This document shows positions 1 to 10,000 of a stretch of DNA of 64,000 nucleotides, piece by piece. Under the pieces are notes generated by a model, which saw only the letters and a list, made by a program, of their open reading frames with translations, had not been told where the DNA came from and searched no databases. This DNA comes from Chitinophagales bacterium. Lineage in GTDB: Bacteria > Bacteroidota > Bacteroidia > Chitinophagales > LD1. The first letter of the stretch is position 1. Each line of letters begins with the position of its first letter. Location of the stretch: the NCBI GenBank assembly GCA_019638515.1, contig JAHBTS010000007.1, positions 1 to 64,000 of the forward strand, written 5' to 3'. Made by a program: the position numbers and the translations under genes.

Positions 1-7
1 CCGCGAT

Positions 8-76
8 TTATCGTATATGGGTTTGCGCCAAGTAGGCGAAAAGGAAGAGAAATGCCAAAAACATTATTTTTAGCAT
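8..76 (-). other. short ORF, signal-peptide-like, edge of window
   Basis: A 22-codon reading frame lies 27 nt downstream of the DUF4249 gene on the same strand. It starts ATG-CTA-AAA and encodes a hydrophobic segment (MLKIMFLAFLFLFAYL) that looks like the start of a signal peptide, then stops at TAA. It could be the 5' end of a third gene of the TonB/DUF4249 operon broken by a frameshift, a tiny membrane peptide, or chance. Two plus-strand frames are also open from the left edge to stops at about 71-78, so a plus-strand gene ending here cannot be excluded. Confidence 0.2.
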
Positions 77-103
77 AGCCTACAACTCAAATAATAGGCG
101 CAA

Positions 104-1096
104 CTATTTAGGTACCACAATGGTATAATACTTGGTTGCATAACCTGCCCAAACACCTAATGCTCCACCTGCAATATTGGTTTTTACTTTCACCGGATTG
201 GCAAATGGGCTACCACTGCCATCATTTTCTAATGTATAGTAAAAGTCGTATGTTTTATTGTCGATGTTAGCCCACTTTAAAGTTACCGTATCTCCTTTCA
301 AAAAATAAGAATAGTCTTCGGTATTTACTTTTGTTCCCTTGGCATAGCCGCGCTCCATAGGTAAGGCAATACTTAACCCCACAAATAATTTATCGTTCCA
401 AACCGATTGCGATGCCGGTAAATAAAATGGTTCTTTATTGCGTTTTGTCCAATAACGAACAAAGTTTCCAAAAGTATCCGGCACTGTAATGTTTACAAAA
501 ACTGAAACAAAACTATCGTTTTCAATTGGTTTAGGGCGCGGCCTAATCTCCAAATAATCTACACCTTTGGGAGTAGGAATGGTGGTTGAAGCCGTGAGTA
601 CTTTACCTTCTACTTCTATTCGCAAATCGTAGCTGGTGTTTTCTTTTCCTACCATAGAGCAATTTCCGTTCAGCAGGCAGTTAAACAAATCGGGAATAGA
701 GTAAATACACACATTAGGTAAAGGAACAGAGTCGTCAATATTAAAACCATAACTTTCTAATAATTGCTTTTTCTGTTCATCAGAAATTGGAAGATTATTT
801 AAGCAATACTCTACCAGTTCTACACTGTCGGTTCCGGATTTTACAGTCATTTTAGCATCGTGCACATAATACGCAGCTAAGTTGTTTATATCAATATTAT
901 CGAAAAAGCTTTGCGATTTCGAAAGCAATATCACGGGCGGACGGTCAATTTCTATATTGCCTTCCACCACTAATTGTTGTGCATCTTTGGGTATGTTTAC
1001 ACTAATTTCTTTAGTGCACGAAACCGAGCCTACAACCACTGCTGCCACAAAAATTGCAAGTGGCAAAAAACTTTTTAAAAATGGTACCTGCTGCAT
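104..1096 (-). CDS. DUF4249 family outer-membrane lipoprotein
   Basis: 330 residues. The N-terminus has a hydrophobic segment followed by a lipobox-like stretch ending in Cys 27 (VGSVSC), so the protein is probably a lipoprotein exported by Sec/Lsp. The region just after it (VEGNIEIDRPPVILLSKSQSF) has the pattern typical of DUF4249, a Bacteroidota family almost always encoded next to a TonB-dependent receptor. The start codon lies only 2 nt after the stop of the upstream receptor gene, so the two form a tight operon. By analogy with SusD-type partners it may be a surface partner of that receptor. This role is inferred; the ligand is unknown. Confidence 0.85.
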   Translation of the reverse strand: MQQVPFLKSFLPLAIFVAAVVVGSVSCTKEISVNIPKDAQQLVVEGNIEIDRPPVILLSKSQSFFDNIDINNLAAYYVHDAKMTVKSGTDSVELVEYCLNNLPISDEQKKQLLESYGFNIDDSVPLPNVCIYSIPDLFNCLLNGNCSMVGKENTSYDLRIEVEGKVLTASTTIPTPKGVDYLEIRPRPKPIENDSFVSVFVNITVPDTFGNFVRYWTKRNKEPFYLPASQSVWNDKLFVGLSIALPMERGYAKGTKVNTEDYSYFLKGDTVTLKWANIDNKTYDFYYTLENDGSGSPFANPVKVKTNIAGGALGVWAGYATKYYTIVVPK

Positions 1097-1098
1097 AT

Positions 1099-3543
1099 TT
1101 AGCTGTCTTTAGGTTTCTTTTTCAAATTAAAACCAAACTTAAAATTCCATGTAATGGAAGGCAATACGGGGAATAGAGATACTTGCTTTGCCGTAAACCT
1201 AAAATTCGACTTATTTACCTTGCCGTCTTCACCCTTTTCTGCATTTAAGTCGCCTTTAGAGTCGAGGTAAATAAAATACGGATTTAAGCGGTTGTAAACA
1301 TTATACACACTTACTGTAATATCGGAATAGTAATTGCGCTTGTGAGGAATAATATAGGTAAAACCAAGGTCTAAACGGTGGTAAGCCGGCAGCTGGTACC
1401 AGTTTCTTTTTCCATACACAAAATGCGGATTGCCTTCGTGTAAATAAAATGAAGTTGGCATGGTAGTTCTTTGCCCCGATGAAAACACAAACGTGCCGCT
1501 TACTTTCCAATGCTTGCTAATTTCATACATAAGCACTACGCTTAAATCGTGCCTGCGGTCGTAGCGTGCCAAAAAGGTTTCTCCATTATTTATTTCAGGA
1601 AACTTACGCCATGTCCATGCTAGCGTGTAACCAATCCAACCTGTAAATTTTCCCAATGCCTTCTTTACAAAAAACTCTGCTCCGGTACTGTATCCTCTAC
1701 CAAAGGTAAAGAGATCCTCTACATCGGCAGTTAAGCTGCCTACGGCACTTTCTCCATACTCAATTTGGTTGCGCATATCTTTGTAATACACTTCCACCGA
1801 TGTTTCAAACATATCGTCTTTAAAGTTGTGGAAGTAGCCTAATGCGTATTGAATACCAATTTGCGGCTTTACTTTTAAACTGCTGGGCACCCACAAATCA
1901 ATAGGTAAAGTAGTAGTAGATTGCGATACCAAATGTATGTATTGCTGGTTCCATGTAATGCCTAATTTTATACTATTGTTTCGCCCCAGTTTAAAACGGG
2001 CGCTTAAACGCGGCTCTAAACCCCAGTAGGTTTTTATATGTTGGTTTTTGGCATAGCGCAGCGTATCTATGGCTCTTCCGGCATCATCAAAAACTGTTTT
2101 TTCAAAAGGTCCAACTACATTAAACATAGATGCACGTAAGCCAATGTTTATTTTCAACCAACGGAAAGCATCAAAATCATCTAAGAAATAAACAGCGGTT
2201 TCGTGTGCGTATTTGGGAGCCTTATTGGTGTTCTTAAAAGTAGTAGTGCCGGAGCTTCCACTTGCTTGGTATGGCGTAAAAATATGATAGTTATACTGCG
2301 CACCAAACTGCATAAAATGTCCAATTATAGGCGAATAATCAAAGTCTAATTTGCCGGTGTACTCACGCACGCTGCTGTTTACACCAAACTTCACGCCTTG
2401 AAATTGCGTATTGGCAGTAAACTCAAAATCGTTGTAGCAAAAGGTGGCATTGCCAAAAAGTTTGTCGCTGTAAAGGTGATTCCAGCGAACCGTTGCCGTT
2501 CGGTTTCCCCACGGAAAATTAAATCCGAAACCGCCTCCGGGTGCAGTAAAGTTAAATACATCGCGCCCTAAATACGCACTAACATATATGCGGTCTTTAT
2601 CGCTAATTCGGTAATTAAATTTGGCGTTTAAATCGTAGAAATAATAGCCGTTTCCTGCCCATCTTCCGTTATCTAAATTTTTTAGCACAGGGCTTAAAAG
2701 TGCATCTATGTAAGTTCTTCTTCCTGAAACAATAAACGACATTTTATCTTTCCACAACGGCCCTTGCACCGTTAAGCGCGAAGCAATAAGTCCTAAACCG
2801 CCCTCTACTTCAAACTTTTTCATGTTGCCTTCTTTCATACCAATATCTACCACCGAAGAAAGCCTGCCACCGTACTTTGCAGGCATACCCCCTTTAATTA
2901 CAGTAGTATTCTTTATGGCATCGCCATTAAACACTGAGAAGAAACCAAATAAGTGCCCTGTATTATACACCACTGCTTCATCTAGTAAAACCAGGTTTTG
3001 ATCGGGACCACCACCACGTACATAAAAACCACTATTGCCTTCTCCCGCGCTGGCAATACCGGGCAGCAACTGTAATGTTTTTAGCACATCTACCTCACCC
3101 AGCAATGCCGGAATTGCTTTTGCCTGTTCAATTTTTATTTCCTGCTTTCCCATTTGGCTGCTTTCTACATTGGCTTTTCGCTCGGCAGAGATTACCACCT
3201 CCTTGGTTTCAATTACATTGGAGTGAAAGGCTATATTGAGGCGAACATCTTTATTTAAATCAATTTCTTTTAATTGTGTTTTATAGCCAATATAAGCAGC
3301 TTTTATAGTGTACTTTCCCGCAGGTAGTGTAACACTGTAAAAACCATATTCATTGCTGGCAGCTCCTTTATTTAACTCTGTAATAAGTATGGTTGCTCCC
3401 AATAATGATTCGCCATTGGCCGAATCTTTTAAATAACCGGAAAGGGTGAATTTCTGCTCTGTATTTTGTGCCCATACTCCCGTAGAATACAGCAATAACC
3501 AAGCAATGAAAAGTGATTTACAATAGATGAATTTTAATGGCAT
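1099..3543 (-). CDS. TonB-dependent receptor with carboxypeptidase-like N-terminal domain
   Basis: 814 residues. A signal peptide (about 1-25, ending in VWAQ) is followed by a CarboxypepD_reg-like beta-sandwich (about 30-115), a TonB plug domain (about 135-240, with GFYVRGGGPDQNLVLLDEA) and a long outer-membrane beta-barrel to the C-terminus. This is the usual layout of a SusC-like or small-ligand receptor in Bacteroidota, although at 814 residues it is shorter than most polysaccharide SusC proteins (about 1000). It imports a ligand across the outer membrane using energy from TonB. The DUF4249 partner follows 2 nt downstream. No nearby gene fixes the substrate. Confidence 0.93.
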   Translation of the reverse strand: MPLKFIYCKSLFIAWLLLYSTGVWAQNTEQKFTLSGYLKDSANGESLLGATILITELNKGAASNEYGFYSVTLPAGKYTIKAAYIGYKTQLKEIDLNKDVRLNIAFHSNVIETKEVVISAERKANVESSQMGKQEIKIEQAKAIPALLGEVDVLKTLQLLPGIASAGEGNSGFYVRGGGPDQNLVLLDEAVVYNTGHLFGFFSVFNGDAIKNTTVIKGGMPAKYGGRLSSVVDIGMKEGNMKKFEVEGGLGLIASRLTVQGPLWKDKMSFIVSGRRTYIDALLSPVLKNLDNGRWAGNGYYFYDLNAKFNYRISDKDRIYVSAYLGRDVFNFTAPGGGFGFNFPWGNRTATVRWNHLYSDKLFGNATFCYNDFEFTANTQFQGVKFGVNSSVREYTGKLDFDYSPIIGHFMQFGAQYNYHIFTPYQASGSSGTTTFKNTNKAPKYAHETAVYFLDDFDAFRWLKINIGLRASMFNVVGPFEKTVFDDAGRAIDTLRYAKNQHIKTYWGLEPRLSARFKLGRNNSIKLGITWNQQYIHLVSQSTTTLPIDLWVPSSLKVKPQIGIQYALGYFHNFKDDMFETSVEVYYKDMRNQIEYGESAVGSLTADVEDLFTFGRGYSTGAEFFVKKALGKFTGWIGYTLAWTWRKFPEINNGETFLARYDRRHDLSVVLMYEISKHWKVSGTFVFSSGQRTTMPTSFYLHEGNPHFVYGKRNWYQLPAYHRLDLGFTYIIPHKRNYYSDITVSVYNVYNRLNPYFIYLDSKGDLNAEKGEDGKVNKSNFRFTAKQVSLFPVLPSITWNFKFGFNLKKKPKDS

Positions 3544-3695
3544 AGTTTACGGCATATAATAATGAAACTTACAATGATTTAAATTTTGCGTTGCGCGAAA
3601 ATAGTTTCCTGCCGTTAATTAAATGGTTAAAAATGAAAGCCAAACGAAAAGTAACAAATTAGCTACAAAAGTTTGAGCTATTAAGCCACACTATC

Positions 3696-4100
3696 TCATC
3701 TGTATCCTTCAAAAGAAAGTTGGTAAAAATCCAATGTATTGGTATCGTTTACTGCCTTACCGTTTATTACAATTCTATTAGGAAATATATAACCATCACC
3801 TTTTACCGAATACTTGCCTGTACTGTTATTCACAGAGGCAGCTAGATTAAAACTAAATGCCGAATCGTTTTCTAATGTAGCAGTAGGAATAATTAAAAAA
3901 GGCGCTGCATTGTTTAATGTATATTGAATAGTAAAAGATGTATTGCCAACCCGAGTTATTACTACTTTATTGTATTGGTTGTATGCAACAGGTGCGGTGT
4001 ATGTACCTTCAAAAACAGAGGTTTTATCTATATCGTCTTTTTTGCATGCCTGCAAAAGCACTGCTATTATTACACTTAATAGTAGAATAGTTTTTTTCAT
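3696..4100 (-). CDS. small hypothetical lipoprotein
   Basis: 134 residues. The N-terminus MKKTILLLSVIIAVLLQACKKDD is a clear lipoprotein signal, with the lipidated Cys at 19 followed by KKDD, a common Bacteroidota surface-export type of sequence. The rest is a small predicted beta-rich domain without Cys or recognisable motif. It stands alone between the receptor operon (about 150 bp away) and the beta-glucosidase gene, 41 bp downstream of the latter's stop. I do not recognise the family. Export to the outer membrane is well supported by the lipobox; function is unknown. Confidence 0.75.
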   Translation of the reverse strand: MKKTILLLSVIIAVLLQACKKDDIDKTSVFEGTYTAPVAYNQYNKVVITRVGNTSFTIQYTLNNAAPFLIIPTATLENDSAFSFNLAASVNNSTGKYSVKGDGYIFPNRIVINGKAVNDTNTLDFYQLSFEGYR

Positions 4101-4141
4101 ACCACTTGTTTTTGCTGCACTAATGATACTAATTTTTACAA

Positions 4142-5575
4142 TTACTCTGCCAAGAAACGGCTAAACCATTTCCCGCTGTCTTTTACTGTTCTCTTTTGGG
4201 TTTTAAAATCGTTGTACACTAATCCAAAACGCGGTTTAAAGCCCTCTGCCCATTCAAAATTATCCATAAAACTCCACACAAAATAACCCTGCACATTTAC
4301 GCCTTCATTCTTTGCTTTCAATACATTCTTTAAATAATCTTTTAAGAACTGAACGCGTTTTACATCTTTCACCTCGTTGTTCTCTAAAGTATCAGGAAAT
4401 GCAGCTCCGTTTTCGGTTACATACAATCGCTTTATTTGCTTATACGCTGCAAACTGTTTTAAAATGCGGTAAATACCTTCGGGATATACTTCCCAGTTCA
4501 TCTCTGTAACATCGCCCAATTTTTTTGCAGGCACATTTATACCGTTAATAATGGGCACCACACCCAAATACTGAGCCACCGTTCGGGTATAATTTTGTAC
4601 ACCAATAAAATCGAAATCGAATTGCATGTTCTTTTCGTCTTCCGGCTTCATATACTTTTCTAAATGGTGTAATGCAGGCAAATCTTTAGTTGGATAACCC
4701 ATACCTAAAATCGGCTCAACAAACAATCTATTCAGCAAGGCATCGGCACGAACGGCTGCCTTCATATCTAATGGATGCGCTGTTTTGGCATCTATCGGGC
4801 TGCACGAAAAAGTGGTACCGATATCGCCATTGGGCACTAAATTTTTAAGCACCTTGCCACCTACGGCATGGCTTAATGTTACATAGTGTACGGCTTTGTA
4901 AAAGGTCTTAAAACCAAAGATTCCCGGAGCGTGCAAACCCAACAGATAACCGCCTCCCGTAAATGCCATCGGTTCATTAAACACCATCCATTTTTTTACG
5001 CCATCGCCCAATTCTTTTGCACATAAAGAAACATACTCTTCAAACCAACCTAAAACATCTCTATTTGTCCAACCTCCTTTATTTTGCAGGGCTTGCGGCA
5101 AATCCCAATGGTAGCAAGTTGCCCAAGGTTCTATTCCTTCTTTGTGGCATTTTTCTACTACTCTTTTATAGAAATCTATACCTTTTCTGTTTACTGTTTT
5201 GGTGCCTTCTGGCAATACTCTACTCCATGCAATCGAAAATCTGAAAGCCGGAATATTCATGCTGCGCATCAGTTCTATATCTTCGGCATAGCGATGGTAA
5301 AAATCGCATGCAACATCGCCATTTTCGCGTGTTTTAATCTTCTTACCGCCTTTGCGGTGCGTAAAATTATCCCATATAGATTCACCTTTGCCATCTTGGT
5401 TCCACGCGCCTTCTATCTGATAGGCAGCAGTTGCAGTTCCCCACACAAAATCTTTTCCAAAATCGCTCCTTTTTAATTCATTCTCGGCAAGTAGAAACTG
5501 CGATATCACATGCTTGGGCAGCGTGGCTCCGGCTGCAATCATAGCGGCAGTTTTCAACCATTCTTCTCTTGTCAT
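4142..5575 (-). CDS. GH1 family beta-glucosidase
   Basis: 477 residues, normal length for glycoside hydrolase family 1. The TIM-barrel begins at about 40 (FVWGTATAAYQIEGAW). The acid/base glutamate is E201 in FNEP and the nucleophile is E388 in YVTENG, so both catalytic residues are present. It should hydrolyse beta-glucosides or related disaccharides with retention of configuration. The first 30 residues (MTREEWLKTAAMIAAGATLP) look like the twin-arginine signal common in this phylum, but the second Arg is replaced by Glu, so Tat export is doubtful. The SDR gene lies 43 bp upstream on the same strand. Confidence 0.95.
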   Translation of the reverse strand: MTREEWLKTAAMIAAGATLPKHVISQFLLAENELKRSDFGKDFVWGTATAAYQIEGAWNQDGKGESIWDNFTHRKGGKKIKTRENGDVACDFYHRYAEDIELMRSMNIPAFRFSIAWSRVLPEGTKTVNRKGIDFYKRVVEKCHKEGIEPWATCYHWDLPQALQNKGGWTNRDVLGWFEEYVSLCAKELGDGVKKWMVFNEPMAFTGGGYLLGLHAPGIFGFKTFYKAVHYVTLSHAVGGKVLKNLVPNGDIGTTFSCSPIDAKTAHPLDMKAAVRADALLNRLFVEPILGMGYPTKDLPALHHLEKYMKPEDEKNMQFDFDFIGVQNYTRTVAQYLGVVPIINGINVPAKKLGDVTEMNWEVYPEGIYRILKQFAAYKQIKRLYVTENGAAFPDTLENNEVKDVKRVQFLKDYLKNVLKAKNEGVNVQGYFVWSFMDNFEWAEGFKPRFGLVYNDFKTQKRTVKDSGKWFSRFLAE

Positions 5576-5618
5576 AACTTCTTATTTATTGATACAATTG
5601 TGTTTTCTATTCTAAAGT

Positions 5619-6419
5619 TTAGCGCACTGCCATTTTTCTAATCATAACTGAGAATATTGAAGGGAAATGGCGTTTCATCCACACTCCAAATTTTTCTTTT
5701 AAGCCACCTATTACCACTTCTTCTTTTCCGCAACTGATAGCCGAAACTATTTCTGCCGCACATTGCTGTGGCTGTAATCCCTTTTGTGTGGCTTCATCCA
5801 TTTTTCCGAGTGGTGTACCATCATCGGTTAGTGCATTTAACGATACATTGGTGGCAATAAAACCCGGGCAAACTAACAATACTCGAATGCCATCGTTGTA
5901 GCACTCTGCCCTAAGTGAATCAAAAAAACCATGTAATGCATGCTTGGCAGCGGCATAACTACTGCGCCAAGGCGATGGTATTTTACCTACAGCACTTGTA
6001 ATGGTTACAAATAATCCGGATTGGGCAGTAATCATAAAAGGCAGTACTTGCTTGGTAAGTGCCACCGTGCCAATGTAATTTACATTCATCAGCCTTTTAT
6101 CTACGTCTATAGATGTGTTTTTTGCCAGCGAGCGCTGGCTTAATCCGGCATTGTTTATGAGTATATCTATACGCCCAAAGCGCTGCACTACCTCGTTTGT
6201 TTTCTCTTTAAAGGTTTCCGGCCTCTCTAAATCGAGTGGAAGCACCCAACAGTTTTCTTCACTTAGTGGCAACAACTTTTTTACACGTTGCAGTTCATCT
6301 TCGCGCCTGGCAGAAATAACAAGTTTCACATTTTCTTTGGCCAATTCAATTGCCAACGCCTCTCCTATTCCCGATGAAGCTCCGGTGAGCCAAACTACCT
6401 TCCCGTTCAAATGTTTCAT
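5619..6419 (-). CDS. short-chain dehydrogenase/reductase (SDR)
   Basis: 266 residues. It has the classical SDR signature: the nucleotide-binding motif TGASSGIGE at about 13-21, NNAG at about 88-91, the catalytic Ser in ITSAVGK and the catalytic YxxxK in SYAAAK. This is an NAD(P)-dependent oxidoreductase of the DHRS7/short-chain type; substrate unknown. Its ATG overlaps the stop of the preceding lipoprotein gene (ATGA overlap), so the two are translationally coupled. Confidence 0.92.
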   Translation of the reverse strand: MKHLNGKVVWLTGASSGIGEALAIELAKENVKLVISARREDELQRVKKLLPLSEENCWVLPLDLERPETFKEKTNEVVQRFGRIDILINNAGLSQRSLAKNTSIDVDKRLMNVNYIGTVALTKQVLPFMITAQSGLFVTITSAVGKIPSPWRSSYAAAKHALHGFFDSLRAECYNDGIRVLLVCPGFIATNVSLNALTDDGTPLGKMDEATQKGLQPQQCAAEIVSAISCGKEEVVIGGLKEKFGVWMKRHFPSIFSVMIRKMAVR

Positions 6420-6913
6420 TCTTCTAAAGACATTAAATCGTAAGTATCGCTAAACTTCTTTTCGGCATTATTAAAACTATTCCAATACTGCACTTCTTCA
6501 TCCATCATTTTTCTATGTAGCGAATCGGCAATTGCAATTTGCTCTTCGCCCAGCGAGTCGCTTACCAATGAATTGAAATAAGGAACAAAATTTTGATTGA
6601 TGTATGTTTCGTAAAAACGAAGTAACCCAACAGATGTAGTGCGGAGCGAAGAATCGCCTTCAAAATTTCCCTTAAAATTTACAGAGTCAATTGTTTTTGA
6701 TATCAGCGAGATGTACTTTTGCGTAACCTCTGAACTTATAGATAAACTGCCGCTGTGGATTGCATCGGCATAATCAATTACACTATCGGTAACAATAGCT
6801 GTTGATTTTACTATGGCATCGTGATAGACCTTAGCTTTTCTAGCATTTTCTTTACAAGAAAAAAGCAAAAAAACTGTGCAAGTGATAACAAAAATGGACT
6901 TTATGCGAATCAT
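6416..6913 (-). CDS. hypothetical lipoprotein
   Basis: 165 residues, with a lipoprotein signal (hydrophobic 5-18, LLFSCKEN, Cys 20). The mature part is predicted mostly helical and rich in Ser, Asp and Lys; it resembles small four-helix surface lipoproteins but shows no motif I can name. It overlaps the downstream SDR gene by 4 nt. It is divergent from the plus-strand gene starting at 7010, so the 96 bp between them should hold both promoters. Confidence 0.7.
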   Translation of the reverse strand: MIRIKSIFVITCTVFLLFSCKENARKAKVYHDAIVKSTAIVTDSVIDYADAIHSGSLSISSEVTQKYISLISKTIDSVNFKGNFEGDSSLRTTSVGLLRFYETYINQNFVPYFNSLVSDSLGEEQIAIADSLHRKMMDEEVQYWNSFNNAEKKFSDTYDLMSLEE

Positions 6914-7009
6914 GCGCGAGTAGCGTGAATAACTTTAACAAACCTAATCCTTTTTTTGTCGTATAAAAATATAATACCCGGAAGTATTTGGTTTAAGGTG
7001 TACTTGTTT

Positions 7010-10000
7010 ATGAAAAAGAATTTACGGTTGGTGTGTATATGCGTGCTGTTGCTATATGGCATTGTAGCAGCCAAAGCCAACGTAGATAGCTCATACAATA
7101 ATCGTATCATACTTACCCAAAAAAGCTTCCAAAGCATAAAGCAGAAAATTGCCGATGAATTCCCCAAGGTAGATGCTCATTTTTTCCCACTTGCCGATTC
7201 TGCTTTTTCATTCTCACAAAATCCGCAGTTTAGTTCCGAAGAAAAATTCCGCTATGCCAATACATTGCTGCGCTTTATTACTGTAATATACAATAGTGCC
7301 ACCGATGAAGAAATGGCAAATGGTAAACTAAACGATGGTTTTAAGTACTTCATACTACTTGCCGAGTGGGACAACAAAAAAGTATTGGAAGAAAACATCC
7401 GCTTATATAGGAAGTTCACATTAAGCTATGCTTCCCTAATTCCCGATGACAATATTTGCGAAAAATTTATTGTAGCCTATTCAAGGGAAAACCCCACAGA
7501 AGTACTGCGCTATGCAGCTCAATTCGGGCAGCGCACTTTTGCATTAGATATTATAGACAGCATGGCAATTGCTGCTCCCGATTTGGTAAAAAAATACCTC
7601 TATTCAGAAAATGATGTGAGCGACAATATTGTTCGCAGTAAATCGCCTGCATCGAAATACCTGCTAAGCGTTTATAGAACATATGGACAACGCTCCGATG
7701 CTTATCTCTTAGCCTACAACGTATTAAAAAATGAATTTAGCATGGATGCTGCCGATTCTCTTGGCGATAATCCGCAAGACCTTTTTAAAATACTGGTAAG
7801 CAACCTAAAAAAGCCCGATGCATTTGGCAAGCATTCAATTTATCAAGTATTAGAAAATTACTCTATCGACCAAGTTCGTAAAGCCAATGAAGTTTCAAAA
7901 AGCAGTACCGGATATGCCGTATCGGATTACTTTAAAAACTTAAGCAGCGATGACCTTTTCACCATAATGGTATATGGCCATAAAGAGTTATCGCTGCAAG
8001 CATTTACCGATTTGCTCGGTGCCATAAAAAGGCGTATTTACAACCCTTACAGCTATAACTTTATATCATCTATTAGCCCTGCAAAACTCAAACAGTTCTT
8101 AGCCTTCTGCGAACGAAACGAAAAACTAGATGTTATCCTGCAAATGGTAGATGGCAAATCGCTCAATTACTTATACCAATTGATGTCGCAAGTTGAAACA
8201 CCCAATATGAAACCTGATTTCAACATTACAGACTCCTTAGATATTCAACAACTATTACACGGACGCCTTCCCGAAATTGCGCTTACAACATCGCTTAACC
8301 GAACACCTAAAACCGAGCCGGATAAAGACCCATTACCGGAAGTTATCACTAAAGAAACCGAATCAATTCCTGTAGAAACAGTAGTAATTGAAACACCTGC
8401 CCAACCTATAGAACTCCCTGCCGACAACGTTGCCACCAATGCTGATGCAGTGTTGGTAAAACCAATTGTACTCAGGCTTTCCGAGAAAGAGAAGGCAATG
8501 CTTTCTTTAAAGAAAAACCTAACAAATACACTAAAAGAAATTCCGCTCTTTATCAACGAAAGTTATGCCGAAGAGTTACTTACTTATGCCGCCAAACACG
8601 AGCCGGATGAAATTTTTAAACGCTTTGAAGCCTATAAAACAAAAGCCTTTGCAACGCGTATTTTAGAAACAGCAGGTAAAGCATCGCCCACTTCAATGAA
8701 GCGGTATATCTACAACGCCTCTCACCCCGTTTCTATGCTCCTCGACAAAAGTACCGACAGCGTTATTAAGCAAATAATGAAAATGCCCCACATGGTAGGC
8801 TACCAAAGCAAAGCATACACATTTATGGATGCTATTGTAAAGGGGAAATTAACACCCGGCCAAGCAGAAAACCTTTGTAACTCTCCTCAATGTTTATTTA
8901 AAGAATTAGTAGCCATAGCCAAACAAAAAGAATACATTGGCTATTATAGTGTAGAGCGTGAACTTACCGATTTTAGCCTCCGTTTTTTACGCGAAATAAA
9001 CGACAACATTGCACTAAACGAATCAGAGCCCTTTAGAATAGTAGAGAGTTTTTCGCAAGAAGAAATATACTTCTTAATGGTATTTGGAAGAGAAGAAGTA
9101 GTTACAGGCTCTTTTAATGGTTTGTACGCTCGTCTTAAAAGCAGAATAAAAACAGGCAATGTTGTTTCGCTATTAAACAATGTAAACCACAATCGTTTCC
9201 GCACCTTCATTTCTATGTGTGGTGCCTACGGAAAATTAGAAGAAGTACTAAACGAAATGAGCACCCAGCAACGCGATACGCTGCTGGTTCAATTTACACA
9301 CCTTTCTAAGAATGAAAACAACAACGATGGTGTAGAAATTGCCGAAACACTCAACAGTATTAAAAACCCGCAAGTGCTTTTGGTGCTGCATTCGCAAATA
9401 AAAATTGAGTACGAAAAAGCCGAGCGCGATTCAAACAATATGCTTTTAGCGCTCTACAGCGTTTTAGCCAGTTTGGTAGATGGCAGTGCCGTAGTAGAAA
9501 ATAATTGGTTCAATACGCTTTCTAAGCAAATAAAACTACCGGCTGTATCGCAACTGCCTACAAAAAATTTAATTGCCGAAAAACAGCGCTGCATAGAGCA
9601 AATGTATTTTTACAATGATGTAGATGGGCGCGAATCCTTCACCAACTTTTTAAACACATTTAAAGTACTCCCCACTTGGAAAACAGAAGATAAAGGAAGC
9701 TATGTAATGGTAAAAAGTGTAGAAGGAAATGATGTAGAAATTTATGCCAACAAACCCGAATATGAAACCAACGGACAAGATGCCATCAACGATTATTTAA
9801 AAGCCAATGACCTTACTCCAACAGTAGTTATCCATCGTGGACACAGCTTCCACACGGCATCCACATTGCAAAACGTAAATGAACATGTAAAACTACTGCT
9901 AGTAGGTTCTTGTGGAGGATTCTATAAACTTTCGTACGCTATTGATAATGCACCCGATGCACATATTATTGCCACCAAACAAATTGGCACAAAGAATGTA

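Noticed and set aside
5084-5476. 130-residue plus-strand frame inside the beta-glucosidase gene
   Set aside because: Antisense shadow of a clearly conserved GH1 enzyme; no start signal or domain pattern.
8245-8556. Long antisense frame with Ser/Val repeats inside the 1058-residue protein gene
   Set aside because: Mirrors the Pro/Thr/Glu-rich linker coding region; composition-driven shadow.
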